The translations under genes and the position numbers were made by a program. DNA of 64,000 bases from Neisseria sp. MVDL19-042950 (GTDB taxonomy: Bacteria > Pseudomonadota > Gammaproteobacteria > Burkholderiales > Neisseriaceae), in the NCBI RefSeq assembly GCF_030504625.1, contig NZ_JAUKWH010000004.1:124001-188000 (forward strand), given 5' to 3'. The notes beneath the pieces were generated by a model. It searched no databases. It was given only the letters and a program-made list of their open reading frames with translations, and was not told the DNA's origin. Below, one piece after another: positions 17,177 through 27,405 of the stretch (position 1 is its first letter; the number at the start of each line of letters is the position of its first letter).

Positions 17177-18684
17177 TGAACACCGAATGGGACGTTATCA
17201 TCGCCGGCAACGGCTTGGCCGCCTTAACGCTGGCACTCTCGCTGCCTGAAAGCTGCCGCATTGCCGTTTTGTGCAAAAACCGCCTGCCACACAGCGCCAG
17301 CAGCCATGCACAGGGCGGGATTGCGGCGGTTTTGTATGATCCCGACACGCTGGAAAAGCATGTGGCCGACACCTTAACCGCCGGAGCGGGGTTGTGCGAT
17401 GAAACGGCGGTGCGCGACATTTTGGCGCAAGGCGGGCAAGCGATTGAATGGCTGCTGCAATTCGGCGTGCCGTTCGACCGAAATTCAGACGGCCTGCTGC
17501 ATTTAACCCGCGAAGGCGGCCACAGCATGCGTCGCATCGCCCATATTGCCGACCACACCGGCAAAGCGGTGATGGAAAACCTGCATCACGCCTTGTGCAA
17601 CCGAGCCAATATCCATGTGTTTGAACGCCATATAGCGCTGGACGTTTTGAAAAATCCCGAAGGCGCGGCCTGCGGCTTGCGCGTGTTGTCGCAAGAAAAC
17701 GGCCAGACAGCCGAATGGCATGCCCGCTATACCGTGTTGGCCGGCGGCGGCTTGGGGCAGATTTATCCGCACACCACCACCCCGCCGGAATGCACGGGCG
17801 ACAGCATCGCCATGGCTTTGCGTGCCGGCTGCACCATAGAAAACGCCGAGTTTATCCAATTCCACCCCACCGGCTTGGCTTTGCTGCATAAAACAGACGG
17901 GCGGACTTTTCTGATTTCCGAAGCCGTTCGCGGCGAAGGCGGCGTGTTGCGCAATCAGCAAGGCGAACGCTTTATGCTGGGTCAACATCCTTTGGCCGAA
18001 CTGGCACCGCGAGATATCGTCGCCCGCGCCATTGCCCGAGAAATCGCCAAGCAAAGCGAACCGTTTGTGCGGCTCGACATCAGCCACCGACCGGCAGAAT
18101 TTGTCCGCAGCCATTTCCCCAGCATTTACGCCCACTGTTTGGCAAACGGCATCGACATCACCCGCGAAGCCATGCCCGTTTGCCCCGTGCAACATTACAC
18201 CTGCGGCGGCGTGGCCACCGACACTTGCGGCAGAACCCAAATCGCCAACCTGTTCTGCTTGGGCGAAGCCGCCTGCACCGGCCTGCACGGAGCCAACCGC
18301 TTGGCCAGCAATTCGCTGCTGGAATGCGTAGTCATGGCGCACAAAGCGGCGGAACGGATAGAGAAGGGCGGAAAACAGATTTTGTTGAAACGCACCGAGC
18401 CAAGCGTTCACACACCGGCAAATCCGCCCTCAAACCTGCCCGTATTCAGCCGCGAAAATCTGCATAAACTAACTGCATCCTGCTTGGGCATTTTGCGCAA
18501 TCATAACGGCTTGGCTGACGCACAGGCCGTCTTAAACGCTTGGCTGAACACCTTACCCGAACCGCAAACCGCACGGGAATACGAAGACCGCAATCTGCTG
18601 CTGTGCGCCAAAGCCGTGGCCGATGCCGCCGTGTTGTGCGACCGTAATGTCGGTGCACACTTCAACATAGACCTGCCAAGCTGA
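17176..18684 (+). CDS. nadB: L-aspartate oxidase
   Basis: NadB oxidises L-aspartate to iminoaspartate, the substrate of NadA. The 502-aa flavoprotein has the FAD motif [18 protein letters not shown] at the N-terminus, [35 protein letters not shown] near residue 230 and [14 protein letters not shown], all as in succinate-dehydrogenase-type oxidases. The first base is shared with the nadA stop. A DUS is coded in frame as NSDGLLHL near 17482. The product may pass iminoaspartate directly to NadA, since the intermediate is unstable. Confidence 0.97.
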   Translation: MNTEWDVIIAGNGLAALTLALSLPESCRIAVLCKNRLPHSASSHAQGGIAAVLYDPDTLEKHVADTLTAGAGLCDETAVRDILAQGGQAIEWLLQFGVPFDRNSDGLLHLTREGGHSMRRIAHIADHTGKAVMENLHHALCNRANIHVFERHIALDVLKNPEGAACGLRVLSQENGQTAEWHARYTVLAGGGLGQIYPHTTTPPECTGDSIAMALRAGCTIENAEFIQFHPTGLALLHKTDGRTFLISEAVRGEGGVLRNQQGERFMLGQHPLAELAPRDIVARAIAREIAKQSEPFVRLDISHRPAEFVRSHFPSIYAHCLANGIDITREAMPVCPVQHYTCGGVATDTCGRTQIANLFCLGEAACTGLHGANRLASNSLLECVVMAHKAAERIEKGGKQILLKRTEPSVHTPANPPSNLPVFSRENLHKLTASCLGILRNHNGLADAQAVLNAWLNTLPEPQTAREYEDRNLLLCAKAVADAAVLCDRNVGAHFNIDLPS

Positions 18685-18720
18685 AACCATGTTTTCCCAT
18701 CCGTTGTTGCTTATGAGCCG

Positions 18721-18752
18721 AAGGCCGTCTGAATTTTCAGACGGCCTTTTTT
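18721..18752 (+). terminator. DUS hairpin terminator after nadB
   Basis: AAGGCCGTCTGAA and its complement pair tightly at 18721-18748, followed by a T run to 18752. This is a strong plus-strand terminator for nadAB. Confidence 0.85.
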
Positions 18753-19035
18753 CCTCTGCTTTTTAACAATCGGCAATTCCCAATAAAATCAAAACCGCCG
18801 CTTGAAAAATGCACAAATTGAAAAGCAAAAATCGATATAGCCATATAACAAAAAAGTCGTTATCACATTTAGTGGCCTTGATTTATCATTCGTAATGGCA
18901 GGGTGTCTGAAAATATATTTATTAAAATTATTCATACAAACCGTTCAAATTTATCGTTTGCGTCATGCAATAAAAGCATTCAAGATGTAACCATCCAATT
19001 AATATCTGATTGATATCCGTTAAACAGGAGAAGTT
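18753..19035 (+). promoter_or_regulatory. AT-rich metE upstream region with a LysR-type palindrome
   Basis: No gene is seen in these ~280 bases. ATAAC-N9-GTTAT at 18845-18863 contains a T-N11-A core, the pattern bound by LysR-type regulators; MetR or CysB would be natural candidates for metE, but this is inference. A second short repeat, TTGC-N5-GCAA, lies near 18957-18969. AGGAGAAG precedes the metE ATG. No cobalamin riboswitch motif is visible. Confidence 0.4.
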
Positions 19036-21315
19036 ATGAACACATTTCATCTGTCCGGCTACCCGCGCATCGGTGCGAAGCGCGAGCTGAAATTTGCCGT
19101 TGAAGCCTTTTGGAAAGGCGCGAAAAGCGAAGCCGAGCTGCAAGAAGTTGCCGCCGAAATCCGCCGCCTGAACTGGGTGACCCAAAAAGCCGCCGGTGCC
19201 GATTTGCTGCCCGTGGGCGATTTTTCTTTCTACGACCACGTTTTGGACCTGCTCTGCACTTTGGGCGCGATTCCCAAGCGTTTCGGTTTCGACGCGGCTA
19301 ATCTGACCCTGCCCGAATATTTCCAACTGGCGCGCGGCAACGCCACCCAGTTTGCAATGGAAATGACCAAATGGTTCGACACCAACTACCACTACATCGT
19401 ACCCGAGTGGCACGCCGACACCGAATTCAAAGTCAACGCCAAAAATCTGATTGCCCAAATCAAAGAAGCCAAAGCGCAAGGCCATGACATCAAGCCTACT
19501 TTGGTCGGCCCGCTGACTTTGTTGTGGTTGGGTAAAAAGAAAGAAGAATTCGGCTGCCGCGTAGCCACCCTGTTGCCGAAACTGCTGCCCGCTTATGCAC
19601 AACTGTTGCGCGAACTGGCCGCCGAAGGTGTGGATTGGATTCAAATCGACGAGCCGATTTTGGCCGTTGACGCGCCCAAACCTTATCTCGACGCTTTCTC
19701 CGCCGTGTACAAAGAACTGGCCAACACCGGCGTGCGCATCATCATCGGCACCTACTTTGCGACCGTAGCCGAGCATCTGAACCTGCTGAAAGCCCTGCCG
19801 GTACACGGCGTGCACATCGACTGCGTGCGCGCACCCGAGCAACTCGCCGTATTCGCCGACGCATGGCCGGAAAACAAAGTATTGTCTGTCGGCCTGATTG
19901 ACGGCCGCAACGTATGGCGTGCCAACCTCTCCAAAGTGATCGACACTTTGGAACCGGTAAAAGCCAAGCTGGGCAACAACTTGTGGATCGCCCCTTCCTG
20001 CTCGCTGCTACACAGCCCGCAAGACTTGGCCGTGGAAGAAAAACTGGACAGCGAAATCAAATCTTGGATGGCCTTTGCCGCACAAAAACTGGTTGAGCTG
20101 GGCGTAGTCAAACAAGCCTTGGCACACGGCAAAGACAGCGTGAAAGACGCGATTGCCGCTTCCGATGCCGCCGCAGCCGACCGCGCCACCAACAAAAAAA
20201 TCCACAACGATGCCGTAAAAGCACGCGTCGCCAACCTGCCCAAAGGCGCCGATCAACGCAAATCACCGTTTGCCGAGCGCATCAAAGCACAACAGGCTTG
20301 GATGAACCTGCCCGTATTGCCGACCACTACCATCGGTTCGTTCCCGCAAACCACCGAAATCCGCCAAGCCCGCGCCGCCTTCAAAAAAGGCGAACTCTCC
20401 GCAGCCGATTACGATGCAGCGATGAAAAAAGAAATCGCCTACTGCGTGGAAGTACAGGAAAAATTGGAGCTGGACGTACCGGTACACGGCGAAGCCGAGC
20501 GTAACGACATGGTGGAATACTTCGGCGAGCAACTGGCCGGCTACTGCTTCACCCAATTCGGTTGGGTACAAAGCTACGGCTCACGCTGCGTGAAACCGCC
20601 CATCATCTTCGGCGATGTTTCCCGCCCGAACCCGATGACCGTTTACTGGTCTTCCTACGCCCAAACCCTGACCAAACGCCCGATGAAAGGCATGCTTACC
20701 GGCCCGGTAACCATGTTTAAATGGTCGTTTGTGCGCGACGACATTCCGTTGAGCGAAGTCGCCAAACAAATCGCCTTGGCCTTGAACGACGAAGTGTTGG
20801 ATTTGGAAAAAGCCGGCATCAAAGTGATTCAAATCGACGAACCCGCCATCCGCGAAGCCATGCCGCTGAAAAAAGCACAATGGGACGAATACCTCGCATG
20901 GGCCTGCGAATCTTTCCGCCTGTCGTCCACCGGCGCGGAAGACAGCACCCAAATCCACACCCACATGTGCTACTCGGAGTTTAACGATATCCTGCCCGCC
21001 ATTGCCTCTATGGATGCCGACGTGATCACCATCGAAACTTCACGCTCCGACATGGAATTGCTCACCGCATTCGGCGACTTCAAATACCCGAACGACATCG
21101 GCCCGGGCGTGTACGACATCCACAGCCCGCGCGTGCCGACCACCGCCGAGGTGGAAAAACTGCTGCGCAAAGCCATGGAAGTGGTACCGGTCGAGCGCTT
21201 GTGGGTCAACCCCGACTGCGGCCTGAAAACCCGCGGCTGGAAAGAAACCATCGAGCAGCTTGAAGTAATGATGGAAGTAACCAAAAAACTGCGTAGCGAG
21301 CTAGCTGCCAAATAA
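19036..21315 (+). CDS. metE: Cobalamin-independent methionine synthase
   Basis: MetE transfers a methyl group from 5-methyltetrahydrofolate polyglutamate to homocysteine. The 759-aa product has the usual two-barrel length. It starts [19 protein letters not shown]. The C-terminal barrel has [17 protein letters not shown], the zinc ligands in HTHMCYSEF near residue 640, and [11 protein letters not shown] near 728. It is monocistronic: a DUS terminator lies on each side. Its methionine product feeds AdoMet synthesis; no metF is adjacent. Confidence 0.98.
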   Translation: MNTFHLSGYPRIGAKRELKFAVEAFWKGAKSEAELQEVAAEIRRLNWVTQKAAGADLLPVGDFSFYDHVLDLLCTLGAIPKRFGFDAANLTLPEYFQLARGNATQFAMEMTKWFDTNYHYIVPEWHADTEFKVNAKNLIAQIKEAKAQGHDIKPTLVGPLTLLWLGKKKEEFGCRVATLLPKLLPAYAQLLRELAAEGVDWIQIDEPILAVDAPKPYLDAFSAVYKELANTGVRIIIGTYFATVAEHLNLLKALPVHGVHIDCVRAPEQLAVFADAWPENKVLSVGLIDGRNVWRANLSKVIDTLEPVKAKLGNNLWIAPSCSLLHSPQDLAVEEKLDSEIKSWMAFAAQKLVELGVVKQALAHGKDSVKDAIAASDAAAADRATNKKIHNDAVKARVANLPKGADQRKSPFAERIKAQQAWMNLPVLPTTTIGSFPQTTEIRQARAAFKKGELSAADYDAAMKKEIAYCVEVQEKLELDVPVHGEAERNDMVEYFGEQLAGYCFTQFGWVQSYGSRCVKPPIIFGDVSRPNPMTVYWSSYAQTLTKRPMKGMLTGPVTMFKWSFVRDDIPLSEVAKQIALALNDEVLDLEKAGIKVIQIDEPAIREAMPLKKAQWDEYLAWACESFRLSSTGAEDSTQIHTHMCYSEFNDILPAIASMDADVITIETSRSDMELLTAFGDFKYPNDIGPGVYDIHSPRVPTTAEVEKLLRKAMEVVPVERLWVNPDCGLKTRGWKETIEQLEVMMEVTKKLRSELAAK

Positions 21316-21341
21316 AGCCAAGTCTGTGAAATAGAGAAGTG

Positions 21342-21375
21342 AGGCCGTCTGAAAAAGTTTTCAGACGGCCTTTTT
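21342..21375 (+). terminator. DUS hairpin terminator after metE
   Basis: AGGCCGTCTGAAAAA at 21342 pairs with TTTTCAGACGGCCT ending 21371 across a very short loop, followed by a T run. Confidence 0.85.
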
Positions 21376-21478
21376 GATTTATAACTTGAAAAAAAGAATT
21401 TAAAACTTATAATTACTTAAATTATTATTGCCAAATAATCAATGTTTCTTCCACAAGATAACAAAAGGAGAGTTTAAA

Positions 21479-21781
21479 GTGGCAATCAAGTTAACGTTAA
21501 AGTATGGCGGTGGTGAAGTAGACTTTCTGGAATTATTGAAATTTTTCAGACAAAACAACAATATTGTTATTGTTGGAGACCAAAATGACGTTTTAGAAAA
21601 ACACAGAAAACCTTATTCTTTGGATTATTGGTTGAGAACACATGGAGCAAATCAACCTAACACTAAGCAAGCTACAACCGAATGGCTTCAAGAAAATCTT
21701 TATGCAACGGGCTTCTTTGCAGAAGATCAAACGAATGATCCCGAAACAGGGCGTGATGTTAAAGCGGTAAGGCTGTTATAG
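21479..21781 (+). CDS. 100-aa protein of unknown function, GTG start
   Basis: GTG at 21479 is chosen because AAGGAG lies at 21465-21470 with an 8-nt gap; the frame extends upstream without a ribosome site. The protein starts VAIKLTLKYGGGEVDF and contains NNNIVIVGDQNDV and TTEWLQENLYATGFF. No signal peptide or membrane segment is seen, so it is likely cytoplasmic. Composition is much more AT-rich than metE, which suggests it is an acquired gene between two DUS hairpins. I do not recognise a family. Confidence 0.7.
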   Translation: MAIKLTLKYGGGEVDFLELLKFFRQNNNIVIVGDQNDVLEKHRKPYSLDYWLRTHGANQPNTKQATTEWLQENLYATGFFAEDQTNDPETGRDVKAVRLL

Positions 21782-21800
21782 AAATTCATTGTCGAGATAA

Positions 21801-21839
21801 AACGAGGCCGTCTGAAAACCATTTTCAGACGGCCTCGTT
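21801..21839. terminator. Bidirectional DUS terminator with an 18-bp stem
   Basis: AACGAGGCCGTCTGAAAA at 21801-21818 pairs perfectly with its complement at 21822-21839 around a 3-nt loop. It stands between the convergent unknown gene and the NSS transporter. Confidence 0.85.
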
Positions 21840-21884
21840 ATCATGATGCGGGAACGAAACCGGCTTGAACCCCGCGTTCTCCCG

Positions 21885-23228
21885 TCAAACCGTTATCCAG
21901 CCCAAAGTATTGGCAAATACCAGCAAAATCGCTATCGGCGCGAGATAGCGCAACGCAAAATACCATGCGGCGGTAAGTTTTTGCGGTACGGACGTTCCCT
22001 GCCGCATGTGTGCCAAAACGTTTTCCCGTTTTTGCATCCAGCCGGCAAATGTTGCGATGCACAGAGCGCCTACCGGCATAATCCACGAGGTAATCAGATA
22101 ATCCCACAAATCGAAAACGGTTTTGCCGAAGATTTTGGTTTCCGCCATGATGCCGAACGACAGGGCGGAAGGAATGCCCACCACCAAAATGGCCGCCCCT
22201 AAAGGCCAAGCGGCTTTGCGGCGTTGGCTTTCGTGATTGTGTATGGTGGCGGCCAGCACAGTTTCGAGCATGGCGAATGCCGAAGTGAGCGTGGCAAAGG
22301 AAACCAACAGCATAAAAACGGCGAACAATACGTTTCCGAACGGAATGTTTTGAAAGACGGCAGGCAGCACGATAAAAATCAGCCCCGGCCCCGCGCCCGG
22401 TTTGAAACCGAATGCGAATACGGCGGGGAAAATCACCAAACCGGCCAGTAGCGACACCAACATATTGAGCCACATCACGCTGTTGGCGGAACGGAACAGA
22501 TCTTGTTCTTGGTCCAAATAGGCGGCGTAAGTAATCATGGCCGATACGCCCAAGCTCAAGGCGAAAAACGCCTGACCCAACGCCGTCAGCACTGAAGAGG
22601 CGGTAACGGCGCTGAAATCGGGTTGCAGCAGGAAAGCCACGCCTTCCATGGCACCGGGTAAAGTAAGCGAACGGGCGGCCAGCAGCAGGAACATCACAAA
22701 CAAAGCCGGCATCAGCCAGCGGCTGGCTTTTTCAATCCCCTGTGCAATCCCGCCTTGCACCACGGCTACGGTAAGCAGCATAAACAAAGCCTGATAGCCG
22801 ATGGCGGAAGCGGGGCTGCTGATGGTTTGGTTGAACAATGCTTCAAAATCGGTTTGCGCCGATACCGCCCCCTGAAAAGCGTGCACCACATAGGCCAGCA
22901 CCCAGCCGCCGACGACGCTGTAAAACGACAGCAATATAAAACAAGCCAGCACGCCCATGCGCCCCACCCAGTGCCACGGTGTGCCCGGAGCCAGTGTTTT
23001 GAACGCATCGATGGCGTTTTTACCCGATTTCCTGCCGATGTAAAACTCGGCCAGTAAAATCGGCAGGCCGATGAGTATAGTGAACAGGAGGAACAGCAGG
23101 AAAAACACAGCGCCGCCGTTGGTTCCCGCCGTGTAGGGGAATTTCCAGATGGCACCGAGCCCGATGGCCGAGCCGGCGGCCGACAGAATGAAGCCGATTT
23201 TAGACGACCAATGTGTTGATTTAGACAT
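21885..23228 (-). CDS. Sodium:neurotransmitter symporter (NSS/SNF) family transporter
   Basis: Members of this family import amino acids or related amines together with sodium across the inner membrane. The 447-aa product has about eleven to twelve helices. The first helix carries SAAGSAIGLGAIWKFPY, the family's unwound sodium and substrate site, with Ala-Ile in place of the common Gly-Asn before Trp. The substrate cannot be told from sequence. It is monocistronic between two DUS hairpins. Confidence 0.9.
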   Translation of the reverse strand: MSKSTHWSSKIGFILSAAGSAIGLGAIWKFPYTAGTNGGAVFFLLFLLFTILIGLPILLAEFYIGRKSGKNAIDAFKTLAPGTPWHWVGRMGVLACFILLSFYSVVGGWVLAYVVHAFQGAVSAQTDFEALFNQTISSPASAIGYQALFMLLTVAVVQGGIAQGIEKASRWLMPALFVMFLLLAARSLTLPGAMEGVAFLLQPDFSAVTASSVLTALGQAFFALSLGVSAMITYAAYLDQEQDLFRSANSVMWLNMLVSLLAGLVIFPAVFAFGFKPGAGPGLIFIVLPAVFQNIPFGNVLFAVFMLLVSFATLTSAFAMLETVLAATIHNHESQRRKAAWPLGAAILVVGIPSALSFGIMAETKIFGKTVFDLWDYLITSWIMPVGALCIATFAGWMQKRENVLAHMRQGTSVPQKLTAAWYFALRYLAPIAILLVFANTLGWITV

Positions 23229-23356
23229 ATTTTTTCGATTAATTTAGCAAGCCCGCAAGTGGTGTCGAATATGGGATGAAAGTTGCAGATTGTAGCATTT
23301 TCAGTGCCGGCGTGCTTATTTAAAACGGTGAATTTGTTGCAAAAAACAGAGAGCGG

Positions 23357-23395
23357 GAAGAGGCCGTCCGAAAGATATTTTCAGACGGCCTCTTC
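23357..23395. terminator. DUS hairpin with one mutated arm
   Basis: GAAGAGGCCGTCCGAAA at 23357 pairs with TTTTCAGACGGCCTCTTC ending 23395. The left arm has CCG in place of CTG, leaving one mismatch. It lies between the two minus-strand genes at 21885 and 23408. Confidence 0.65.
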
Positions 23396-23407
23396 TTGCG
23401 GCTGCGT

Positions 23408-23836
23408 TCAATTCACTTTAAACGGCAGAAACGATAAATCCATCACATAGGCTTTGGGGTCGGACCAATCTACCGTTACCTTGATGCTGTCGCCCAGATA
23501 AGGTTGGGGGTTCTGGCCCATCGGCGGGCTGACGAACTGTTGGATTTTGCCGTTTTCGGGGTTGGGGGCGACGGCGATGATTTCATATTGGTCGATGTAG
23601 TTGCCGTCGCCGGTTTTGCGGCTCCACGAGCGCACTTCCTGTACGGCGGCCTGAATTTCCACCCCCTGCCGCACCGCTTGTTGTTCGCCTTGGTATTTGG
23701 GCAGCAGAATGAAGAAAAATACTGCGCCGAACGCCAAAGTCATGATCCAAGTAATCGGATTGGGGGCGAAAATGCTGACCAGCAGCAGGGCCAGCACGAA
23801 GATGCCGGCGATAATCAATGTAGTGAGCGAAATCAT
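23408..23836 (-). CDS. Two-helix membrane protein with a soluble C-terminal domain, unknown function
   Basis: The 142-aa product has two adjacent hydrophobic segments at residues 4-24 and 27-46, then about 95 polar residues rich in short strands (QAAVQEVRSWSRKTGDGNYI, DSIKVTVDWSDPKAYVMDL). The layout resembles small envelope proteins with DUF3592-like extracytoplasmic domains, but I cannot assign a family with confidence. It sits downstream of phoR on the same strand with a DUS pair between. Confidence 0.7.
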   Translation of the reverse strand: MISLTTLIIAGIFVLALLLVSIFAPNPITWIMTLAFGAVFFFILLPKYQGEQQAVRQGVEIQAAVQEVRSWSRKTGDGNYIDQYEIIAVAPNPENGKIQQFVSPPMGQNPQPYLGDSIKVTVDWSDPKAYVMDLSFLPFKVN

Positions 23837-23883
23837 GAAAAATCCTCAGTAAATCAAATGAATCGGATAGGGTGCTGTTGTTG

Positions 23884-23930
23884 TGAGGCCGTCTGAAAAG
23901 ATTTTGCGGCCAACGTTCAGACGGCCTCGC
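23884..23930. terminator. Inverted DUS pair after phoR
   Basis: GAGGCCGTCTGAAAA near 23885 and its complement ending near 23930 pair across a ~20-nt loop, downstream of phoR on the minus strand. Confidence 0.5.
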
Positions 23931-24016
23931 TGCCAAATTTACCGGTTCGGCAAACGGCAGGCCGTTCATGGTTATGACCGGTTCGGACGGCTGCCCGTTC
24001 GTGCGGCCGGAGAGAT

Positions 24017-25348
24017 TTATGCGGCTTCCGGCGGGGCGGTTTGCCTGAACTCGGCGGAAAACTCGCTGCCTTTGCCCACTTCGCTCCAAATCTGTAACGC
24101 GCTGCCGTGGGCGGCAAGAACGTGTTTTGCAATCGACAGCCCCAGCCCTGTGCCGCCGTCGCGGCGGGAGCGGCCTTTGTCCACCCGATAAAACCGTTCG
24201 GTCAAGCGGGGCAGGTGTTCGGCGGAGATGCCCGGGCCGTTGTCGCGTACGGCAAAGCGTATTCTCGGTTTGATCAGCGGGTTGCCGGAGGGCACGAGAT
24301 GCAGGCTTACGGTGATTTCGCCGCCTTCCGGCGTATAGCGCACGGCGTTGAACACCAGATTGCTCAAGGCGGTATATAAATCGGCCGGTGCGCCTTTCAT
24401 CCATAAATCGGGTTCGATTTCGGCACGTATGGTGTGTTTGCCGGCCGACAGGTTATCGGCATCGTCGGTCAGCGATGCGGCCAGCGCCGACAGGTTGACC
24501 GGAGAGAGTTCCGCTTTTGCCCCCGACTCCAAACGCGACAAGGTCAGCAGGTCGGCCAGCAGCGTCTGCATACGGCGGCCTTCTTTCTGCATCAGGCCGA
24601 TAAACTGTTGCGACTGTTCGCGCGGCAGCCCGGGCATGTCGGCCATGGTTTCGAGAAAGCCGTTAATCACGGTGAGCGGCGTGCGCAATTCGTGCGACAC
24701 ATTGGCTACGAAGGCGGTGCGTGTGGCGTTGAGTTGCTCGGTTTCGCTGATATCGCGGGTGATCAGCAGTTTTTCGTTGCCGTCGAACACCGCTTGCGCC
24801 ACCAGCAGCGTGCGCGTACCTATGCCGCCGCTTTTGGGCAGAGTGATTTTGATTTCGGGGGCGGTTGCGGGCGGGCTGTCGAGAAAATTCAGCAGGGCGG
24901 GAATGTGCACGCGGTTTTTTAACAGGCTGTTCCAGTCGGAATGGGGGCTGAGGTTGAGGTGTTGCACCGCCAGCGGGTTCATCCAACCGATGCGCCCTTG
25001 GCGGTCGAGAATCAGCACGCCGTTGGGCATGGCTTCGACGGCGCGGTTGAAACGTTGCAGGGCGGTGGTGAGCTTTTGTTCGCGGTTGTTGCGGCTTTTT
25101 GCCTGTTGCAGCATTGCGTCGAAAACATGCGACCACATGCCGCCGGCCGGCGGCGCGGTGTCGGTTTTCGGGGTGGCCAGCCAGCGCACCAGTTTGAAAA
25201 TATAGTAAAACTGATAAACCAGCCAGCCGCCCAGCCAGCCGCACGAAGCCAGCAGCAGGCCGTTGGTTTCGTCAACCGCATAGCCGATGAGTGCCGCTGC
25301 GGTTAGGCCGAACAATGCGCCGGCGATATGGTGCCATACGAATCCCAT
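24017..25348 (-). CDS. phoR: Phosphate regulon-type sensor histidine kinase
   Basis: The product from ATG 25348 is 443 aa; an open frame upstream overlaps phoB antisense to nothing sensible, so this start is preferred. Two hydrophobic segments near the N-terminus are followed by a PAS-like domain (PNGVLILDRQGRIGWMNPLA), HisKA with the phosphorylated His in VSHELRTPLTVINGF, and a catalytic ATPase domain with NLVFNAVRYTP, DNGPGIS and GGTGLGLSI. Its ATG is 2 nt after the phoB stop, so translation is probably coupled. Short periplasmic loop and PAS domain are as in PhoR, but the exact stimulus is inferred. Confidence 0.88.
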   Translation of the reverse strand: MGFVWHHIAGALFGLTAAALIGYAVDETNGLLLASCGWLGGWLVYQFYYIFKLVRWLATPKTDTAPPAGGMWSHVFDAMLQQAKSRNNREQKLTTALQRFNRAVEAMPNGVLILDRQGRIGWMNPLAVQHLNLSPHSDWNSLLKNRVHIPALLNFLDSPPATAPEIKITLPKSGGIGTRTLLVAQAVFDGNEKLLITRDISETEQLNATRTAFVANVSHELRTPLTVINGFLETMADMPGLPREQSQQFIGLMQKEGRRMQTLLADLLTLSRLESGAKAELSPVNLSALAASLTDDADNLSAGKHTIRAEIEPDLWMKGAPADLYTALSNLVFNAVRYTPEGGEITVSLHLVPSGNPLIKPRIRFAVRDNGPGISAEHLPRLTERFYRVDKGRSRRDGGTGLGLSIAKHVLAAHGSALQIWSEVGKGSEFSAEFRQTAPPEAA

Positions 25349-25350
25349 TT

Positions 25351-26052
25351 TCAGACGGCCTCTGTTTTCTGCGAAAAGCGGTATCCGCTGCCGCGCACGG
25401 TTTGGATGAAACGGTCGAAGCCCGTCGGCTCCAAAGCGCGGCGCAAGCGGCGGATGTGTACGTCTACCGTGCGTTCTTCCACAAACACATGATCGCCCCA
25501 CACCAAATCCAGCAATTGGCGGCGGCTATACACTCGGTCGGTGTGGGTCATGAAGAAATGCAGCAGTTTGAACTCGGCGGGGCCGAAAGAGATAGGGCTG
25601 TCGCCGGCATATACGCGTTGTTCGGCGGGGTCCAGCCGCAGCCCTTCCAATACAATGGCTTCGTCGGTTTTCTGCGGGGCGCGGCGGCGGAGCAGAGCGT
25701 TGATGCGGGCAATCAGCTCGCGCGGGGAAAAAGGTTTGGTAAGGTAGTCGTCGGCACCCAGATTCAGCCCCAGCTCTTTGTCGGTGTCTTCGCTGCGGGC
25801 GGTTAGCAGGATAATCGGCAAGTCTTTGCTGCGCGGGTCTTGACGCAACTCTCGGGTAAATTGCACGCCCGACATGCCGGGCAGCATCCAGTCGAGCAGC
25901 ACCACATCGGGCAGGGCTTCGGTCAGCATCGGTCGAGCCTCTTCCACGCCGGCGGCCGACCGTACGCCGAATCCGGCCTGCTCGAGCGTGAAGCGGATCA
26001 GCATCTGGATGGATTCTTCGTCTTCCACTACCAGCACGTTGACCTTTGCCAT
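25351..26052 (-). CDS. phoB: Phosphate regulon-type response regulator PhoB
   Basis: The 233-aa OmpR/PhoB regulator has a receiver domain with the acidic pair in VVEDEES, phospho-acceptor Asp in LLDWMLPGMSG near residue 54, and Lys in TKPFSP near 105. The C-terminal winged helix has FGPAEFKLLHFFM, VDVHIRRLRRAL and VRGSGYRF. The last residues EAV and the TGA stop are coded by an AG-DUS (gaggccgtctga). Genes of phosphate uptake are not nearby, so the PhoB name rests on sequence style and pairing with the PAS-type kinase. Confidence 0.9.
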   Translation of the reverse strand: MAKVNVLVVEDEESIQMLIRFTLEQAGFGVRSAAGVEEARPMLTEALPDVVLLDWMLPGMSGVQFTRELRQDPRSKDLPIILLTARSEDTDKELGLNLGADDYLTKPFSPRELIARINALLRRRAPQKTDEAIVLEGLRLDPAEQRVYAGDSPISFGPAEFKLLHFFMTHTDRVYSRRQLLDLVWGDHVFVEERTVDVHIRRLRRALEPTGFDRFIQTVRGSGYRFSQKTEAV

Positions 26053-26213
26053 GTGTTTGTCTCCTTTGGTGATGTAAGGCTTGTGATGTACGGCGGCGAA
26101 ACATTCGATTGCATCGCGACGGCGTTTCCGGCCTAACGTCGGTCGGATATGGCTGCGAACCCGTCATGCCGGATCGGAACCTCGTGCGAAAGCATGCGGC
26201 CGCCGGTTGGTTT

Positions 26214-26245
26214 GAGGCCGTCTGAAAATGTTTTCAGACGGCCTC
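26214..26245. terminator. DUS hairpin between phoB and proB
   Basis: GAGGCCGTCTGAAAA at 26214 pairs with TTTTCAGACGGCCTC ending 26245 around a 2-nt loop. It ends the proB transcript on the minus strand and lies in the ~200-nt gap before phoB, where I see no clear Pho box. Confidence 0.8.
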
Positions 26246-26256
26246 ATTGCCATGTT

Positions 26257-27381
26257 TTACCAATGCAGCGCCATATTGTCGCGGTGAATCAATTCGTCTT
26301 CCGCCGCGTAGCCGAGCCGGTCGGCGATTTGGTCGGACGGTGTCCCCAGAATCTTGGCCGTATCGCCGCTGCCGTAATTCACCAAGCCGCGGGCGATTTC
26401 TTTGCCTTCGGTGTTGAGTACGGCCACCAGTTCGCCGCGGTAAAAGTGCCCGTCTACCCGCACGCAGCCCACTGGCAGCAGGCTGGCGTGTTTTTCGGCA
26501 ACGGCGCGCTCCGCGCCTTTGTCGACAATCAGGCTGCCGCTCAATTGCACGTGGCCGAGCAGCCATTGTTTGCGGGCACTGATGCGGCTGTGTTCGCTGG
26601 TAAACAGCGTGCCGATGCTCTCGCCCTGTTTCAAACGCACCAGCACGTCGGGTTCGCGCCCGCTGGCCACTACCGTAGCCGCACCGCTCAAGGCCGCACG
26701 TTTGGCCGCCAGCACTTTGGTGTACATGCCGCCGGTGCCGACGCTGCTTCCTGCGCCGCCGGCCATGTTTTCCAGCTCGGGATGTTCGGCGGCGATGGTG
26801 GAAATCAATTCGGCTTGCGGGTTTTTGCGCGGGTCGCTGTCGTACAGCCCTTTTTGGTCGGTCAGGATCACCAATGCGTCGGCTTCGACCAGATTGGTAA
26901 CGAGTGCGCCGAGCGTATCGTTGTCGCCCAGTTTGATTTCGTCGGTGGTTACGGTGTCGTTTTCGTTGATGATGGGCACGATGCCTTTATTCAGCAGGGT
27001 TCTCAGCGTGCTGCGGGCGTTGAGGTAGCGGGTGCGGTTGCTCAAATCTTCATGGGTGAGCAGGATTTGGGCAGTATGGATATGGTGCGGTGCGAACGCG
27101 TTTTCATACGCTTGTGCAATGCCCATCTGCCCGACTGCGGCGGCGGCCTGCAATTCGTTGAGTGCGGTCGGGCGTTTCGGCCAGCCGAGCCGTTTGATGC
27201 CCTCGGCAATCGCGCCGCTGGATACGAATATAATCTGTGTGCCGTCGGCTTTGAGCTTGGCGATTTGTGCCGCCCAGTTGTCGAGTGCGGCTTGGTCGAT
27301 GCCTTTGCCCTCGGCGGTAACGAGGCTGGAGCCGACTTTAACCACCAATAAATGGGCTTGGGATAGATTTTCAATGTGCAT
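26257..27381 (-). CDS. proB: Glutamate 5-kinase
   Basis: ProB phosphorylates glutamate in the first step of proline synthesis and is feedback-inhibited by proline in known cases. The 374-aa product has an N-terminal amino acid kinase domain ([48 protein letters not shown]) and a C-terminal PUA domain (residues ~285-360). proA is not adjacent. The gene precedes the DUF2818 gene's end by a short gap with a single DUS. Confidence 0.96.
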   Translation of the reverse strand: MHIENLSQAHLLVVKVGSSLVTAEGKGIDQAALDNWAAQIAKLKADGTQIIFVSSGAIAEGIKRLGWPKRPTALNELQAAAAVGQMGIAQAYENAFAPHHIHTAQILLTHEDLSNRTRYLNARSTLRTLLNKGIVPIINENDTVTTDEIKLGDNDTLGALVTNLVEADALVILTDQKGLYDSDPRKNPQAELISTIAAEHPELENMAGGAGSSVGTGGMYTKVLAAKRAALSGAATVVASGREPDVLVRLKQGESIGTLFTSEHSRISARKQWLLGHVQLSGSLIVDKGAERAVAEKHASLLPVGCVRVDGHFYRGELVAVLNTEGKEIARGLVNYGSGDTAKILGTPSDQIADRLGYAAEDELIHRDNMALHW

Positions 27382-27405
27382 GATGGTGTTCCGTTTCAGA
27401 CGGCC

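Noticed and set aside
19036-21315. Cobalamin or SAM riboswitch upstream of metE
   Set aside because: No conserved box or multi-stem fold typical of these riboswitches is visible in 18753-19035.
26053-26213. Pho box before phoB
   Set aside because: No pair of CTGTCAT-like direct repeats at proper spacing can be seen.
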